A stretch of 64,000 bases of DNA from Nemophila menziesii. Its lineage: Eukaryota; Streptophyta; Magnoliopsida; Boraginales; Hydrophyllaceae. The stretch's first letter is position 1; every line of letters begins with the position of its first letter. The position numbers and the translations under genes were made by a program. Positions 33,437 to 45,941 of this stretch are shown piece by piece. The stretch is from positions 7,585,001-7,649,000 of the forward strand of contig JARWIR010000010.1 in assembly GCA_029959085.1 (NCBI GenBank), given 5' to 3'. The notes beneath the pieces were generated by a model. The model ran no database searches and had not been told where the DNA came from. It saw only the letters and a program-made list of their open reading frames with translations.

Positions 33437-35011
33437 TGGTGTGGCCTAAGGTGTGATAAAAAGATGTATAAAATAAGTGCAAATACACACCCTAAACTAA
33501 CACTGTACTGCAAGTATTACAGGACGTATGCAAGTTTTAATGATAAGAAGATTCGTTCCTCAGGGACTGACGAAAGTTAGAGAGAACTTATGCAAATTAT
33601 CAAGTGCAGATATTAAAGATAGATAATAATACGCAAGTAGAAAGAAGAGAAAGATAGATATTTATTTGGTTTTTAATAAGAAAATTAAACTACTAAATTA
33701 AAGACAGAAAATAAATAACAGAAAAGAAAAGAAGATAGTATGAACGATATAACTTAGGTTTTACTAGTATGCACTAATCCTTCTAATTCTATCTATTAAA
33801 TCTAATTCATAAGGGAGAATATTAGCTCTTGGTATACTTAGTCAGGATTCTAAATTCCACTACCTTAGACCTTGAGAGCGACTAAGGGGGCAACGGCACA
33901 ACCAAGAAGTGATTTAAAATAGGGTTATCAAACGCCACTAAGGCCCTAAGCAAATACTGCAATCTTGGTGATATGGTGGTTAAAACAAACCTTAATGACT
34001 ATCTAGTTAGAAGTATGTTTTGTCAGAACTGCTATCGACACTAGACGTTATGTGGTGGTTCAATAGTTAAACACCCTTACAAGGTGACCATCTAACTACT
34101 ATTAAGGTAATCCTATACTCGTGCACTAGCAAGGAAAACAGTCATTAAATCAAAACACATAATCAAATATAAGGGTAAGTAGCTAATATCAGATTAAAAC
34201 ATATAATTCCCAAAGAACTTAGATAGAAGAACTAGAACTCATAGTTTATACATTATGCAAAACCTAAGCTAAGAGAATTAGTTCATACAAAGAAAAGAAG
34301 AATAAAGAATTACAAAATAAGAGGTTGAAGGAGACATGATTGATGCACAGCTCCCTCCAGACTTCTTCTCTTGTGTTGCAGCTTCCTCTTGGCCTTAAGG
34401 TCTGGCCAAGGATGATTTTAGAGTGTAAAGAGGCTGTATTTATAGGTTATAGGAAGACCTAATTCGTTTTCTTGAAGGAGAAGTAAAGTAATGGACTCCT
34501 AGTCCAACTCAAATTCGTAAGGAAATAAAGATAAACACTGCTGGACCGTTTTGAGCATATATTCTTCGTTATTGGTCGGTTTGAGCTCCATAAGATACCA
34601 AAAGAATCGCAACAAAATTATCTTGACCCTTTAGAAGGAAATCACCAGATTCGGCCTATTTCTTAGGTAAAAACGCATATCTTTGGACGTGTATGCAGAA
34701 TCCCAAATTTAAGCAGCTTTTCCTTTTCCATCTTTTTAGCCTTTGTTTCCTTATCTCCAATTTCCATGCAAATCTCTTTCCATAAGTTGTAATCTTTGAC
34801 TTGGACTCTAATTAATCTCCATAATTATCTTTAAAGCTTCACACTAAATAAACAATTAAACCCAATATGCTCTAAAAATAATAATTTTACAAATCAAGAC
34901 CCAAAATAGGAAAGTGCACTAAATTAAGCTAAAATCAACCTATAGACTAATAAATAAGCCTAAAATGATGTCTCAAGAGTGTATTTTACTATCACAAATG
35001 AGGAGACATCA
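33437..35011 (-). mobile_element. Solo LTR, second family (minus orientation)
   Basis: 1575 bp, flanked by the TSD ATAAT (33432-33436 and 35012-35016). Reverse complement of the family at 60443-61932: in its own sense it starts TGATGTCTCCTCATTTGTG and ends in TAGGCCACACCA. No internal region is attached. Confidence 0.94.
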
Positions 35012-36139
35012 ATAATTTTGGAAGTGCCAACTTGCTCATACTGCTCAATTTTATGATATTTTGGAACCGACAGGTCGACCACGCTTTACGCATTGCAATG
35101 TATTTTTTCAACGGAAATTAATTTGAGCATGATATTTTCAAGCTGAATACGTGACTTATTCACTTATGAATGCATCTAATTATTACACTGAGCTCATAAC
35201 TTATTTGCGAGGATGAAGTTGCATCTTATAAAATATTTTTCAACTCCCCCTCGTATCATGAGAATCTTGCTTTATGCATAGTATTCCAGTATACATATTT
35301 TTCATGTGACAAACCCAAGATACATATCAATCATTGTAGATTGAAATAAATTCTCATATTTGTTCGTGATCTCATCTTTGTGCATAATGGTGGAACATTT
35401 ATATTTTATGTTGCACAACCAACAGTATATAGATGGATACTTTAGGTCTTTGACCAATGAGGATATTCGTGATTTTTAGTTGGACTTTTTTTCAATATGA
35501 CCGTATATATGTATAAAGTTGTATGTCGATAAGTCATATTAGACGAATTCATAACCAATTGTCTAGTAATTTTCTATTTTAAGAAAATATATATTCTGTT
35601 AGATCATATATTTCTCCCCTTGAATTTGACTATATATTGACTTCAAATAGTACAAACAAATTGGAGACAACCTGGTAATATTTATTTTAAGATTTAAACA
35701 ATATTGATAAATATTGTATTAGTGGTTGTGGTTATAATCATGATTATATTCATGATAATGAATTTATATTAATAAACATGACGGAAAAGTCTAACCTAAC
35801 AAACGATTAGGGTCATCAAACTTATATCACTTCATGTGATGGTTTTGACCGATTGGTCATGTTAATGAGTTTTTATTAAAAAATAATATCAATTTTTTGT
35901 GCATATCGAGCATATGAAATATCTCAATTCAAGATAGTTTGTCACTCTATTTTTGAAATTTTATCGAGTTAGACTCGCTCATATATTATCCTTTGAGAAG
36001 ATACGATAAAGATTTAATATCCTTCATAGGAGTATAAGTTTATCCTCTCGTAATTGATTTAATATTGGATTTATCCAAATGACATTCATCATAAAATAGT
36101 TATGTCAAATAATTTTGTCCAATAATATTGTATAATTAT

Positions 36140-36222
36140 GACATGATGATCGATTGGTCTAAGGCACCATACTCAAGTTACCTTATTTGCAAGAGGGCGG
36201 TGGTTCAAATCCCACTTCTAAC
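36140..36222 (+). pseudogene. tRNA-Leu(CAA)-like relic
   Basis: The D-arm (ATTGGTCTAAGGC), anticodon loop (CTCAAGT, anticodon CAA), long variable arm (GCAAGAGGGC) and T-arm (GTGGTTCAAATCCCAC) follow plant tRNA-Leu in order and spacing over 83 nt. The acceptor stem and anticodon stem are badly mispaired (GACATGA against TTCTAAC; CCATA against TACCT), so it should not fold as a working tRNA. It may be a tRNA pseudogene or the head of an old SINE. Confidence 0.7.
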
Positions 36223-38176
36223 ATTTAATTATCTTGTAATTAAATTGTCAATTTTGATCCTATAAGGATTCATTTCAGAATTTATCTTTCTTTTTGTTTT
36301 CATGATTCAATAATCATGTCAAATAATCTTTCGCAATTTCAAGTTCACGATTTTTTTATGATAACGTGTTCTTTTCATGAATATTTAATTATTTCTCCAA
36401 TCCCGTATGATTTTCAAAGTCAGTGACTAATATAATGTATAAATTGTTTATTATATCAAATGAATTTTTGATTCGTGATAACTATATAAATCATGGGATT
36501 AGGCTTTAAGCCTCGTTTGAGATAATAATGAAGAAATATCATTTTTTCTTCGCAATCGTTCTTAGATGTGTTACTTCCTTCACAAATGTTTATTTTTCAC
36601 TATCATTTATGACATTCATATGATTTTCAAGGTCATGTCAATATGAAAACTAAATTTATTTCGTAAAATTTATTCCCATGAATTCAATATTTTCTTTACA
36701 TGTATGACAATTATATTGCTCAATATACCAACGAGATTTTATTTCATTAGAGTTATTTTCATGAACCATACTTTTGTAGAAAGTGGGCTTGAATAATTTC
36801 ACCCATGAATCATTATCAAGTTGGACATTTCATAATGGTTTCATCAATTGTTTCTCAAGATTGGAGGTTAATATATAATCAAAATTCACTAGTAGTGAGA
36901 TTTCTTAAATGTTTTTACTAACCAAAGTCCAACTTTTTGGATGTCAAAATCTAAGAATATAGGTCTTGGTGATGGGCAATTATAACTGAAGGGAGAGATC
37001 CATTAGGTAAGAATGGTATTGGGAACAACAAAGATTTAAATATTGGAAGAACAAATGGATCAAATTACTTATTCAAATAGAAACCCCAGATCACTATCCG
37101 TTATAGAAGGTATGTTATCTTTTTAATGAACATAAAGATAGGTGGAACACATAATTTTTGGATGGACTGTTTCCAAAATCGTCAAGGAATAATATATCAT
37201 AGATATGGATTTTACAACCAGGTAAACATGATACATTAATTTGGACACACACCAGATTAGAGATATATTCAACAAAATCAAGTAATTACGCTTTAACAAA
37301 TGGCGATCTTTCAGTTGCTAGTCAATCAACAACACAAAACAAGGCAATCGATCCACATATATTAAAGGTAATTTGGAATACTAATGTATTGACAAGAGTT
37401 AGAATTTTCTTTTGGAAAAGTTATTGGACTGCTATTCCAACATCAATTAATTTAAGGAAAGGAAACGTGATGTAATAAAGACAATAAGTGATATTCAGGG
37501 TCGGTCCTGCTAATTTTGAGGCCCTAGGCGAAACTTTGAATTGGGCCCATGCACGACTAATCTAGACAAAATTTTAATGGTATCATATACTTTCTTATTT
37601 AGTACATATTTTATAATGAATATTGTATTTAAGAGAATTATCTAGATAAACATTACTTTTTCATTTATTACGTGTTGAATATTCAGATTTTAAAAAAAAA
37701 AATTCTTAATATATGACGAATTCATAGTGCATTAACTCCAATTTCTCCTTTCTTAACTAGTTGGAGTATCCAAGATTTATAATTAAAGTGAAAAGTTAAA
37801 AAACCTAAAAAAGGTTCGGGGCATCATCCAAAAAAGATATATAGGCTGATTTTTAGTTTGGGGAGACTCTATTTTCTGCAAGGTTTTTCCACTATAAAAA
37901 ATCATGTTAAAATTTGATTTATATCCCAAGACTAGGGTGGAGGACCCCATCCCCCTTCGACATGTACCTACTCTTAACTCAATCAAGATTTGACCATTAT
38001 AATAGTAGAATAAAAATTAAACTAAAAAATAAAAATAAATTACAGTACGACAACCTTATACCGGTGAATAATAAAAATATAAATCTGATTATGATTAATT
38101 CAAATATTGTACAGATTTTACATATTTTGATGAATTCGAATGAGTTTAACCTATACATAATTTAATATAAAATATA

Positions 38177-38425
38177 CTCCCTCCGTCTTTATTTGTCCAC
38201 ATTTTTAATGCACAAAGATTAAAAAAAACATTTAATACACTTTTTCTTTACACAATTGTCCTTAATTAATGTACATGAGGTTATTTAATGCAATCTCTTT
38301 ATACTATTTAATTAAGGGTAAAATTGGAAAAAGTATATAAAAAGTGTCTTGATATCGAAAAAATGACGATAAATATTGGACACCTTTTTTTAGAAAGCTG
38401 GACAAATAAAAGTTGGCAGAGGGAG
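38177..38425. mobile_element. Stowaway MITE 1
   Basis: 249 bp with TIR CTCCCTCCGTC on the left and its imperfect complement (...GCAGAGGGAG) on the right, flanked by TA dinucleotides. The inner TIR is extended (TTTATTTGTCCA in both arms). Tc1/Mariner-type. Confidence 0.93.
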
Positions 38426-38434
38426 TAATAATTA

Positions 38435-38685
38435 CTCCCTCCCCTGTCCATCAATGTTTGTCACGATTTCTATAAGTGGATGTCCACAAAAGGTTGTTCA
38501 TTTAAGATACCAAAGAACTTTTTACATTTTCTACTAACTTTATCCTTATTAATATTCAAAAGTTTATCATCATTAAATTCATTTACTTAATTGGTTGAGG
38601 TAGTTTAATAAAAATAGAAGGGATTAATTGTTTTTCTTAACATGTGTGAAAAACAAGTATGACAAATATTAATAGACGCAGGGAG
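38435..38685. mobile_element. Stowaway MITE 2
   Basis: 251 bp, CTCCCTCCCC...GCAGGGAG ends with TA target sites. The inner arms match (TGTTTGTCA/TGACAAATA). Only nine bases separate it from the first Stowaway. It is a different subfamily by interior sequence. Confidence 0.9.
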
Positions 38686-39198
38686 TAATACCAAAATAAA
38701 TTTAAATAGAAAAAAATTAATATTCTTTAACTAATCATTTTTGTTCTATTGATATCTTTAGGATATGTAATTATTGTTAATAATATAGTTAAAATTTTAA
38801 AATACTTTATTTCTTTAATAATTATAAGAAAATTATTGACAGAAAGTTTAAAAATATGTTTGAAAAAAGGTTATCAACTTGAATAAAACACAATATTTTG
38901 ACCATAAATCTAAAATAATTTTATAGAGTAAATGTTAAACTAAATTTAATTGTTACAAACAAAAATATTATACATAAAGAAAAACTGTTTTTATTAAAAT
39001 TACAAAAGAAAAATTGAAAATAGGGGCCTTTAGTAAATTTGTACACCAACTTTAACAACTAAGCCAAGCATGCACAAGAAAAAGTTAATCTGGAAACATG
39101 AAGTTGGGACTCGGACCAGGATCAATGTATCTAGTGTAGGCCAACCTTACAAGTAAGATTGGAAGTACACTTTGTTTTTATAAATATATTAACATTAC

Positions 39199-39203
<5 letters not shown>

Positions 39204-39276
<73 letters not shown>
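39204..39276. repeat. (TA)n microsatellite
   Basis: About 70 bp of TA near the right end of the hAT element. It produces false Ile-Tyr repeat ORFs on both strands. Confidence 0.95.
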
Positions 39277-39280
<4 letters not shown>

Positions 39281-40351
39281 CCATACACTTAACAAATTAG
39301 GGGCCCCCGATCTGCTCGGGGCCCTAGGCAATCGCCCTGGCGCCTATGCCCTGGGCCGGGCCTGGTGATATTGGTGCATGAACTCAACCGAAACGGTAAA
39401 AATATCTTATTAACATGTTTGATAAGCACATTGGTTTGGGTAGCAACTAGTCTGCAAGTTAAAGTTGCCAATATATGAACGACAATGTTTTATTAACCTT
39501 ACAACGTCATACAAACATGAGAGTAGGATATACAGGTGGCCAGGTCATTCATTCTGGTTACACTTTGGAATATTTTGAAGACAAAATGACATTTTTTATG
39601 ATTCCAAACCATTTGATATCAACGGAATCGTTATGAAAATATAAAAGGTGATGCTAGAATTATTTGGAGATAAATAGATAGGTACAATACATAAGTTATT
39701 CACAACACAACACTAATAATACCAGGGAGCTTTAAAGCTTAAGTGAGGATGTTATTTTTCTTTGTTATGCATTTTTCACACAGATTTGGGAGCAAACTGG
39801 GATGGGCATTGTAGAGGAGCACAAAGTAGCACCAAGACCAATCATTCACGCAAGGGCCATGCAATGGCAAAAATCTGTTGAAGGGGAAGAACTTGCAATT
39901 CTCAATTCAACCACGTGTTGTCATCAATATCATAAGAATATTAAAGTGATTTACTCAGACAACCTTGAAATGATTTAAGGGATAGAGTAGCCGTCAATAT
40001 CTAGTTCGAGTATCAAACCGATTTGGAAAAATATTGGAATTTGGGTAAAATTGGACGTTCGGTTTCTTTCCCCTACTTGCTCAGAACTCATAATATATGG
40101 TTGAATCACTAGCATGGTCCACTAAATGACAGGAAACTGTCAGTTTAGAACTCATGGACATAGGAATCGCCTTTATAGATAGGGTTACTTTCATAGTATA
40201 CACCAGTTTTTTTAGGCAAAAGTAACCACCCATAGATGTAGATGTTTTATCTTTACTTATGTTTTCTTTTTCACTATAATAATTTCCTTATGTTAAATTA
40301 AAAAATGCAAATAAAGTAATTCTAAGTGTACTTTAGGTAAGACTTGTAATG

Positions 40352-41563
40352 TTTTTTTTTACAATGGAGGTTCTTAGACCGTGGTAAAAACAAACTAGTA
40401 CATGCTCAAAATGTTATTCAAGTCTATAGAGAATATCCTACGAGGAGTTTTCCATTCAAATTTATCTTTAGTGAGCGTTGCCTAACCCACACACCATTTG
40501 GGGGATTAGTGAAGGTGGAACAAATAGTTGTTGGGCGAAGTCATACACGTGCAAGTCAATCTACACAAGCAGTAGCCTATCTATACATGCCCTTTCCATC
40601 ATCTTTCGAATCCCTTATACCCAAAATGCCGCTGGTCCTCTCCCTCTCTCTACTTGGGATATCACGCTGATGGCCTCCCAAGAGTCAACCTCTACCCAAA
40701 CTTCTCTCGCTCCAACTCTCCCTGTCATGCGAAGACCCTCATAAATTGCAACCAGTTCCAAAATAACCGGCATAGAACACTCGAAATTCATAGAAAAACC
40801 TTGGATCCATTTCCCTTCTTTATCTCTTAACACCTCTCCCGCTCCTCCTCTACCTCAGTTCACATTACAACTTCCATCCGTATTAAGTTTGTAACAATGG
40901 GTAGGCTTACACAAACCGATCAACACTACGCGCTCTCTTCGCTCACCCTCCTAAGTCGAATGGTACCTCCACGCTTTAAGATAATATGATGCGATACATT
41001 TAGTTTTTATGATCAAATTTTCGCTGCTTGGGAAGACCCCATTGTTGAATATCACCTTGTTTCTTTCGTTCCACACAACTCCGATCAAAGGATTAAAGAA
41101 CACATCCTAATTTAATCCGGCAAAAAAACCTTCCACTTCAATATTTTCATTCCACCAGCTCACTTCTCATTAAGGTCACTTCAACTCCCTTGCCCAATCG
41201 TTGATGTCTCTGTGCGGATAATGCTGCAACCGTCCTCAGCAGTTGACTCGAAGCCTCTAACACCTCCTTGTAATAGTAAAGAAGGTGTTCCAGAATTGAT
41301 CTTTATGCAGAGATATCCATAAGCTAAGTTCTGAATATTACATACAACAGTACTGCACTATCCAAAACGGTATCAGCCTGTAGCTGGCATACATTTCTTA
41401 AATTGTACGGAAAGATCCCTGCCATATACTCCTCTCCTACTCGATAACCATGCAACATCAGTCCCCCGCCTAGCCTTTCTCCTTCCACTCTTATACCGTT
41501 CCACCCCAACTCAGTAAGCCCATGATCCTATCCAAATCGACGTCACCCTGTATCCTTTGCCCC
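40352..41563 (-). pseudogene. LINE relic, 3' part (RNase H), minus strand
   Basis: On the minus strand: a linker (WNERNKVIFNN-type region near 41075), then RNase H motifs (LNTDGSC; GRGGAGEVLRDKEGKWIQGF; ILELVAIYEGL; VWVEVDSWEA). Stops and frameshifts break it. A T run on the + strand at 40352-40360 is the poly-A of the insertion. The Athila element at 41564 cuts it; its upstream part is at 62646-62879. Confidence 0.8.
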
Positions 41564-43130
41564 TGATGTCTCCCTAATTGTTCTTATTTTCGACCCCTGG
41601 GAGACATCATTTTTGATGTTTAATTGAATATTTTGATAGACTTTTGAGTTAAAAATGCAATAATCCGGAATTCCTATTTTATTTCTAGTATTTTTGATTT
41701 ATTAAACTTTTGCGCGTAATCTTGTGTATTTTAGTGAAAAGTTTGTAGGTTTTCAATATTAGCTAGGAATGGAATCCGAGAAGAGAGTCAAAGATCGTGA
41801 TATGGAGTCAAGACTTGAAGATGAATCCCGAAGTAATTTGATTTTGGAGCTGCAAATCTGGAAAACAGGCCAAATATTTCTGATTTCGAGGCACTTAAGA
41901 GATGATTGAGTCGCTGACCTTTGAAGAAAAAACGTTCCTTATCGAGTTACGGAAATTTAGAAAGTGATTTCAGGTCAATCGGAGTTATAATGAATCGACT
42001 AGAACCGTTTTAGTGAAGGTGGTGCAGCAGTTACCGGATTTTGGGCTTAGAAATTGGGCTTGGACATTTAATTAGTGATTTATTCTTAAGTCCAAGCCCT
42101 GATTCGTTTTTCCACTTATAAAAGGAGCTCTTGAATTCTATTTTACACACAATTTACTTTTTACAAGATAAAACATCAGAGAGAAGCAACAGAAGGAAGA
42201 AAGAAGAACCTGTCAGAGGTGGAGAGGGTCTATATCTCCGTTCTCAACCATTCCAATTTCGGAAGTTAGGTTTTTTTTATCTTTAATTTTGTAAGACAAT
42301 ATGAATTCCATTACATTTAATTTAGTTTTCTTTTTAATTAGTATGATCTAAACACATTTTAGTGCTTGAGAATGCTTTATGGGTGAATCCCAATTCTATT
42401 GAATTTCTTATGTTGAATTTGGGTTTCTGTTAAATTAAATTAGATCGGGACTTTTACTCTTTTCGATAATTTGGGATTATTTACTGTTTTTAGAGTCATG
42501 AACTAAAGCAGGTATTAGTATCTAGGCTATTCCACATATGTGGCGTGTGGATCATCCTGACGGAGGGTTTAGGTACGGAACCAATTATTCAATCTAAAAT
42601 AGAAGCTATTGATTCTGACGAACTTAGCTAATTTTAGGGCCAATGAGGTAAAATTATTAAACATCTAAAAGTGGATCATATTTACCCTGACGGGACTAGT
42701 GACACTCTAGGATAGCCTTATAGTCCACCCTGATGGGGGTATAAGGGATTTAGAATCCCGACCATTGTAATTGACCAATTTAACCCTTAAACAGCATAGG
42801 TTATGAAATAGGATTAGGAGGATCCCTTGCGTTCTCAAGTGCTACCTTCTCATACTTGCGTTTCACATTCATTTACTTGCGTCTTAGTATTTAATTGCAT
42901 TTTCCATTTAGTCTTTCATTACTTAGAGTTAAAACAAACAAACAATCAATCATATTATCTTTAATTGCTTTCATAAGTGCAACCATTCATTATTTGATAA
43001 GCATTGTAGTTAACCAAACCGTCCCTGCGAACGATCCTAGAATCACTTACTACTACTTGGGACAACCGTACACTTGTGGTTGTGGTTTGATTACTTTTGC
43101 ATTTATTTTAGAACACACAAAGGACCACCA
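41564..43130 (+). repeat. 5' LTR of the Athila element
   Basis: 1567 bp, TGATGTCTCC...GACCACCA. Holds a TATA box (42117-42124). Confidence 0.95.
42117..42124 (+). promoter_or_regulatory. LTR promoter TATA box
   Basis: TATAAAAG in the 5' LTR; the 3' LTR has the same box at 60131-60138. The only good TATA-like sequence in a suitable place in the LTR. Confidence 0.6.
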
Positions 43131-43136
43131 AGTTTT

Positions 43137-43154
43137 TGGCGCCGTTGCCGGGGA
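43137..43154 (+). promoter_or_regulatory. Primer-binding site, tRNA-Asp
   Basis: TGGCGCCGTTGCCGGGGA begins six bases after the LTR end and is complementary to the 3' end of plant tRNA-Asp (GUC), the usual primer of Athila elements. Confidence 0.93.
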
Positions 43155-43265
43155 CGGTAGCGTGTGACCACGGTGTTTATCCTTTAGTGATAGTTGCATT
43201 TATTTTTATTTCAGTTTTACGTTTTTTTTGTTTGTTCATCTTTTTCAGGTTTTTAGGTTTGGTGT

Positions 43266-43469
43266 ATGCGTAGGAGACCCTTTAAGGATCTAGAGCCAGC
43301 ACCTCCGATCCTTAATAATCCGGAATCATTAATCAGACTTGCTAACAAGAAAAGGAAAGAACAAGAAGCTTTAGAAGTAGAAGAACTAGCGAACAGAATG
43401 GATAACATTAATATTCAGAATCAACAAAACAATAACGGACAAGTTCAGCTAGATGCGAATGGCCAACCC
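43266..43469 (+). pseudogene. Athila gag, N-terminal part
   Basis: ATG at 43266 opens a frame (MRRRPFKDLEPAPPILNN...) of about 67 codons, cut by the Copia-type insertion at 43470. The frame resumes after the second TSD copy at 50336 (reading on as IAPQVLNPLVPPGNPNPQ), then meets TAG at 50516. Confidence 0.8.
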
Positions 43470-44862
43470 TGAAAGTCCTAGAGGGGGGGTGAATAGGATT
43501 ACTAATAAGATTAATGCCTAATTAAAAAATCTTTTGGACAATAATAAGTTTAAGAGAAAACAAGTTTAAGAGAAAACTTCTAAGTCAACTAATTAAATCA
43601 AACTCTTATAGAATCATGCAAAGGTAAGAAAGAGTTTTGATATAAAAGTATAACAAGTAAATCGTCAATCCAATATCTTAAAACTACTCTAGAAGACTAT
43701 ATGTTAGATAACCTAGATAAACAATATCAAATAACTCATGCTAGCATATTATCAAACATATAGAGTGCGGAAAGTAAATAGAGTAGGGATAGAAAGATAC
43801 ACACGATTTATAGTGGTTCGGTTTCCCTACATACACTACCTAAGGAAGCCTCCTTAGGATTTCAAGCTTTTCACTAAGCTTCCGTGTCTCTCTTAACCGG
43901 GTCGAGAACACAATAACCTTTACAAACTCTTCGATAACACGAAGGACAAACCACTTGTGTAATCACAACACAAGGACACCAAGTATACTCCCTATACTTG
44001 AATTCTCTCTTAATCTATCTATTACAAGACCTAGACTTAAGAGGATAGCAACAAAGTGTTTAAAGGTTTGCTAATAAAAGCTTGTAACTAAAACTCCTAA
44101 AAGAGTGGATATGACTATAAGCTTTTTTACTCCTCTTGAGTGGATAGAACCTTGTGGCTTAATTGATTAACTCCTTGAAAGGATTTATAAGCTCACTAAG
44201 ATTGAATTTGACTATGTATAGCACTTGACACCTTCTTGAATGATAGCAATTAAGCCCCTTAATGTTTGTAATTAGTTGGTGTGGTTGTAGCCTTCAAAGA
44301 GCTTCAATTTATAGTAGAAAATGGCTTCCAACGGTCATAAGACTTGGGTCCAACGGATCTATTAATCTCCCAACGGATATATTTCTTATGACTTGTCTTT
44401 TGTGCAGAAAACCCTTTCTTGCGGTGTACCGCAAGATTCGTGCGGTGTACCGTGCTTCAATGGTTTGATTTTCTAGCATACTGACGGGCTAGCCTCTGCA
44501 CCGCGCCCTGGTCCGCAAGCTTGGTCCGGTGTACCGCACCGGTGTACCGCGCCAAGTAACTTTGAAGGATAATGGCTTGGATCAATAAATCTTCTTCACG
44601 AAAGTTGTTAGAAACATCATTCTAAGAATCTTTGAAGTTGATCACTAAAGCTAATTCTCAATATACATAAAGATAAGGTTAATATCATTTGTAGAGAATT
44701 AGTTACTTAAGATAAAACAAAGTTGATCAACATGATAAAGAAAGAGCTTTTTGATGAATTATAGTGCAAGAAAGAATGTCAATAACAATAGAAATAAGCA
44801 CACTAAACACAAGAGGATTTGTCACATTAAAACAACCTATTAAGGGAGGCAATATGCCAACA
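43470..44862 (-). repeat. 3' LTR (left in the window) of the Copia-type element
   Basis: 1393 bp; on the minus strand it starts TGTTGGCATATTGCC and ends GGACTTTCA. Contains GCGGTGTACCGC-type inverted repeats (44418-44435 and about 44449-44550). Confidence 0.95.
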
Positions 44863-44876
44863 ATCTCCCCCTTTTT
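44863..44876 (-). promoter_or_regulatory. Polypurine tract of the Copia-type element
   Basis: On the minus strand AAAAAGGGGGAGAT stands directly before the LTR start TGTTGG, a common Copia PPT context. Confidence 0.85.
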
Positions 44877-45941
44877 GATGATGACAAATCCTTCACTAAA
44901 ACACCTTAGGAATGATATGAAAGTTTAAGCACTAATGAAATAAAGCTCCCCCTCACAATAAGCATAAGATTTGAGATGCATTTGTGAGTGTTTAAAACGT
45001 GCAAGTTTTGAAGGTTTTAGTGCACATAATATTTCTCCCCCTTTGTCTTCATCAAAAAGATGGGGTAAAAACAACTAAGAATAGAAGAGCAAAAACTCGA
45101 GTGAATAGATTTTAAACAATGATTTAGAGAGTGTGCAAGATATTTAAGATAACAACGTTTTTGGAAAGAGATGCACAAAGATAGATATTTGTAAAGCAAG
45201 AGCTAAGGATAGAGATTTTTACCAACTCCTTGAACGATAGATATTCATTTCATATGCTTTCTAATGACACAAACGATTAGTTGCAATATATGAAATAAAA
45301 GATTAGTTTAAGCATTTGAGTTTTTAAAATATTTAAACAAAGTCTCCCCCTTACAAAATGCATAGAGTTTGTTTTAATTTTGTAAAAGTTTGATTGACAA
45401 TTTTCCCTTAATAAGAATACTTGATATCATTTTGAAGAAATTTAGGGGTAAAAATGTAATTTTTTGAAAAGCAAGGGGTCAAGATGTATTTTTCAGAATT
45501 TTGGGGACTAAACGTAATTTTGAAAAATCTTTTGGGGACCGAAATGAAATTTTCAAATATTTTGAGAACAAAGATAGAAAGCACAAACTATAGGGACTAA
45601 TGAGCAATATCAAGGATTAGATGTAGTAGTTCCTATACCATCAAAGAAAATGTTAGCAACATAACAATCCAAACCAAAGATTATACGCAACTAACAATCA
45701 TGATAAAAACATACCAAATTTAACCAATAATCCAAATAAAACACATAGCATCCTAACATAATATCCAAATAATCCAAAGAAGCAATATCCTAGATGTCCA
45801 AAACACGGACCCACACATAATTAAAAAGCATAAAAACACCACAAACTAAGTTCAAAAATAACCACAAAAGCACATAAACCCATAAACCACCAAGAAGGAT
45901 AAAAAGATGATTTTAAACACCAAACACCAAAGCAAGAAGTT
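44877..45941. other. Non-coding part of the Copia-type element
   Basis: A/T-rich, between PPT and the 412-aa ORF. No ORF recognised. Includes a stretch (about 45440-45640) of repeated TTTTGGGGAC-like and AGGGAC-like words. Confidence 0.5.

Larger units (their letters stand above)
31893..36940. mobile_element. Old Copia-like LTR retroelement material
   Basis: The left part contains features common in plant Ty1/Copia LTRs: a start TGTTGAAACAATATG near 31893, and three dispersed copies of a motif of about 65 bp, CCTCGTTAAAAACCTNNCTAGNAAAACCC...GGAAAAAGAGTNCA (about 32180-32245, 32463-32528, 32556-32624). Stretches such as CTCCCCCTC recur (32634, 35243). A later solo LTR (33437-35011) sits inside it. 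No gag or pol domain was readable. Right boundary and element ends are guesses. Confidence 0.4.
37496..39364. mobile_element. Non-autonomous hAT element, 1869 bp
   Basis: 8-bp TSD GTGATATT (37488-37495 and 39365-39372). The ends begin CAGGGTCGGTCCTG and, inverted, CAGGCCCGGCCCAG: imperfect short TIRs of the hAT type. Both ends also share GAGGCCCTAGGCG/CCTAGGGCCCC-like subterminal blocks. No transposase ORF. Contains two Stowaway MITEs and a (TA)n tract. Confidence 0.9.
37030..40140 (+). pseudogene. LINE ORF2 relic, interrupted by a hAT element
   Basis: Left part (37030-37495): remnants of the end of RT and the zf-RVT segment (HDTLIWTHTRLEIYSTKSSNY; VLTRVRIFFWKSYWTAIPTS). Right part (39373-40140): remnants of the zf-RVT tail and an RNase H region (SVEGEELAILNST; VIYSDNLEMI). 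The two parts continue one another across the 8-bp TSD of the hAT insertion. Many stops and frameshifts. It is a different, older copy from the LINE at 19732. Confidence 0.75.

Noticed and set aside
36140..36222. Functional tRNA-Leu gene
   Set aside because: Acceptor and anticodon stems are too badly mispaired.
39131..39368. Ile-Tyr repeat ORFs on both strands
   Set aside because: Direct products of the (TA)n tract.
42895..43167. 90-aa ORF at the end of the 5' LTR, with a near-copy at 62405-62686
   Set aside because: Reads through the LTR end into the PBS or flank; no constraint expected and no recognisable domain.
44262..44468. 68-aa ORF repeated identically at 49730-49936
   Set aside because: It lies in the two LTRs of one element and runs antisense to it; identity reflects LTR duplication, not a gene family.
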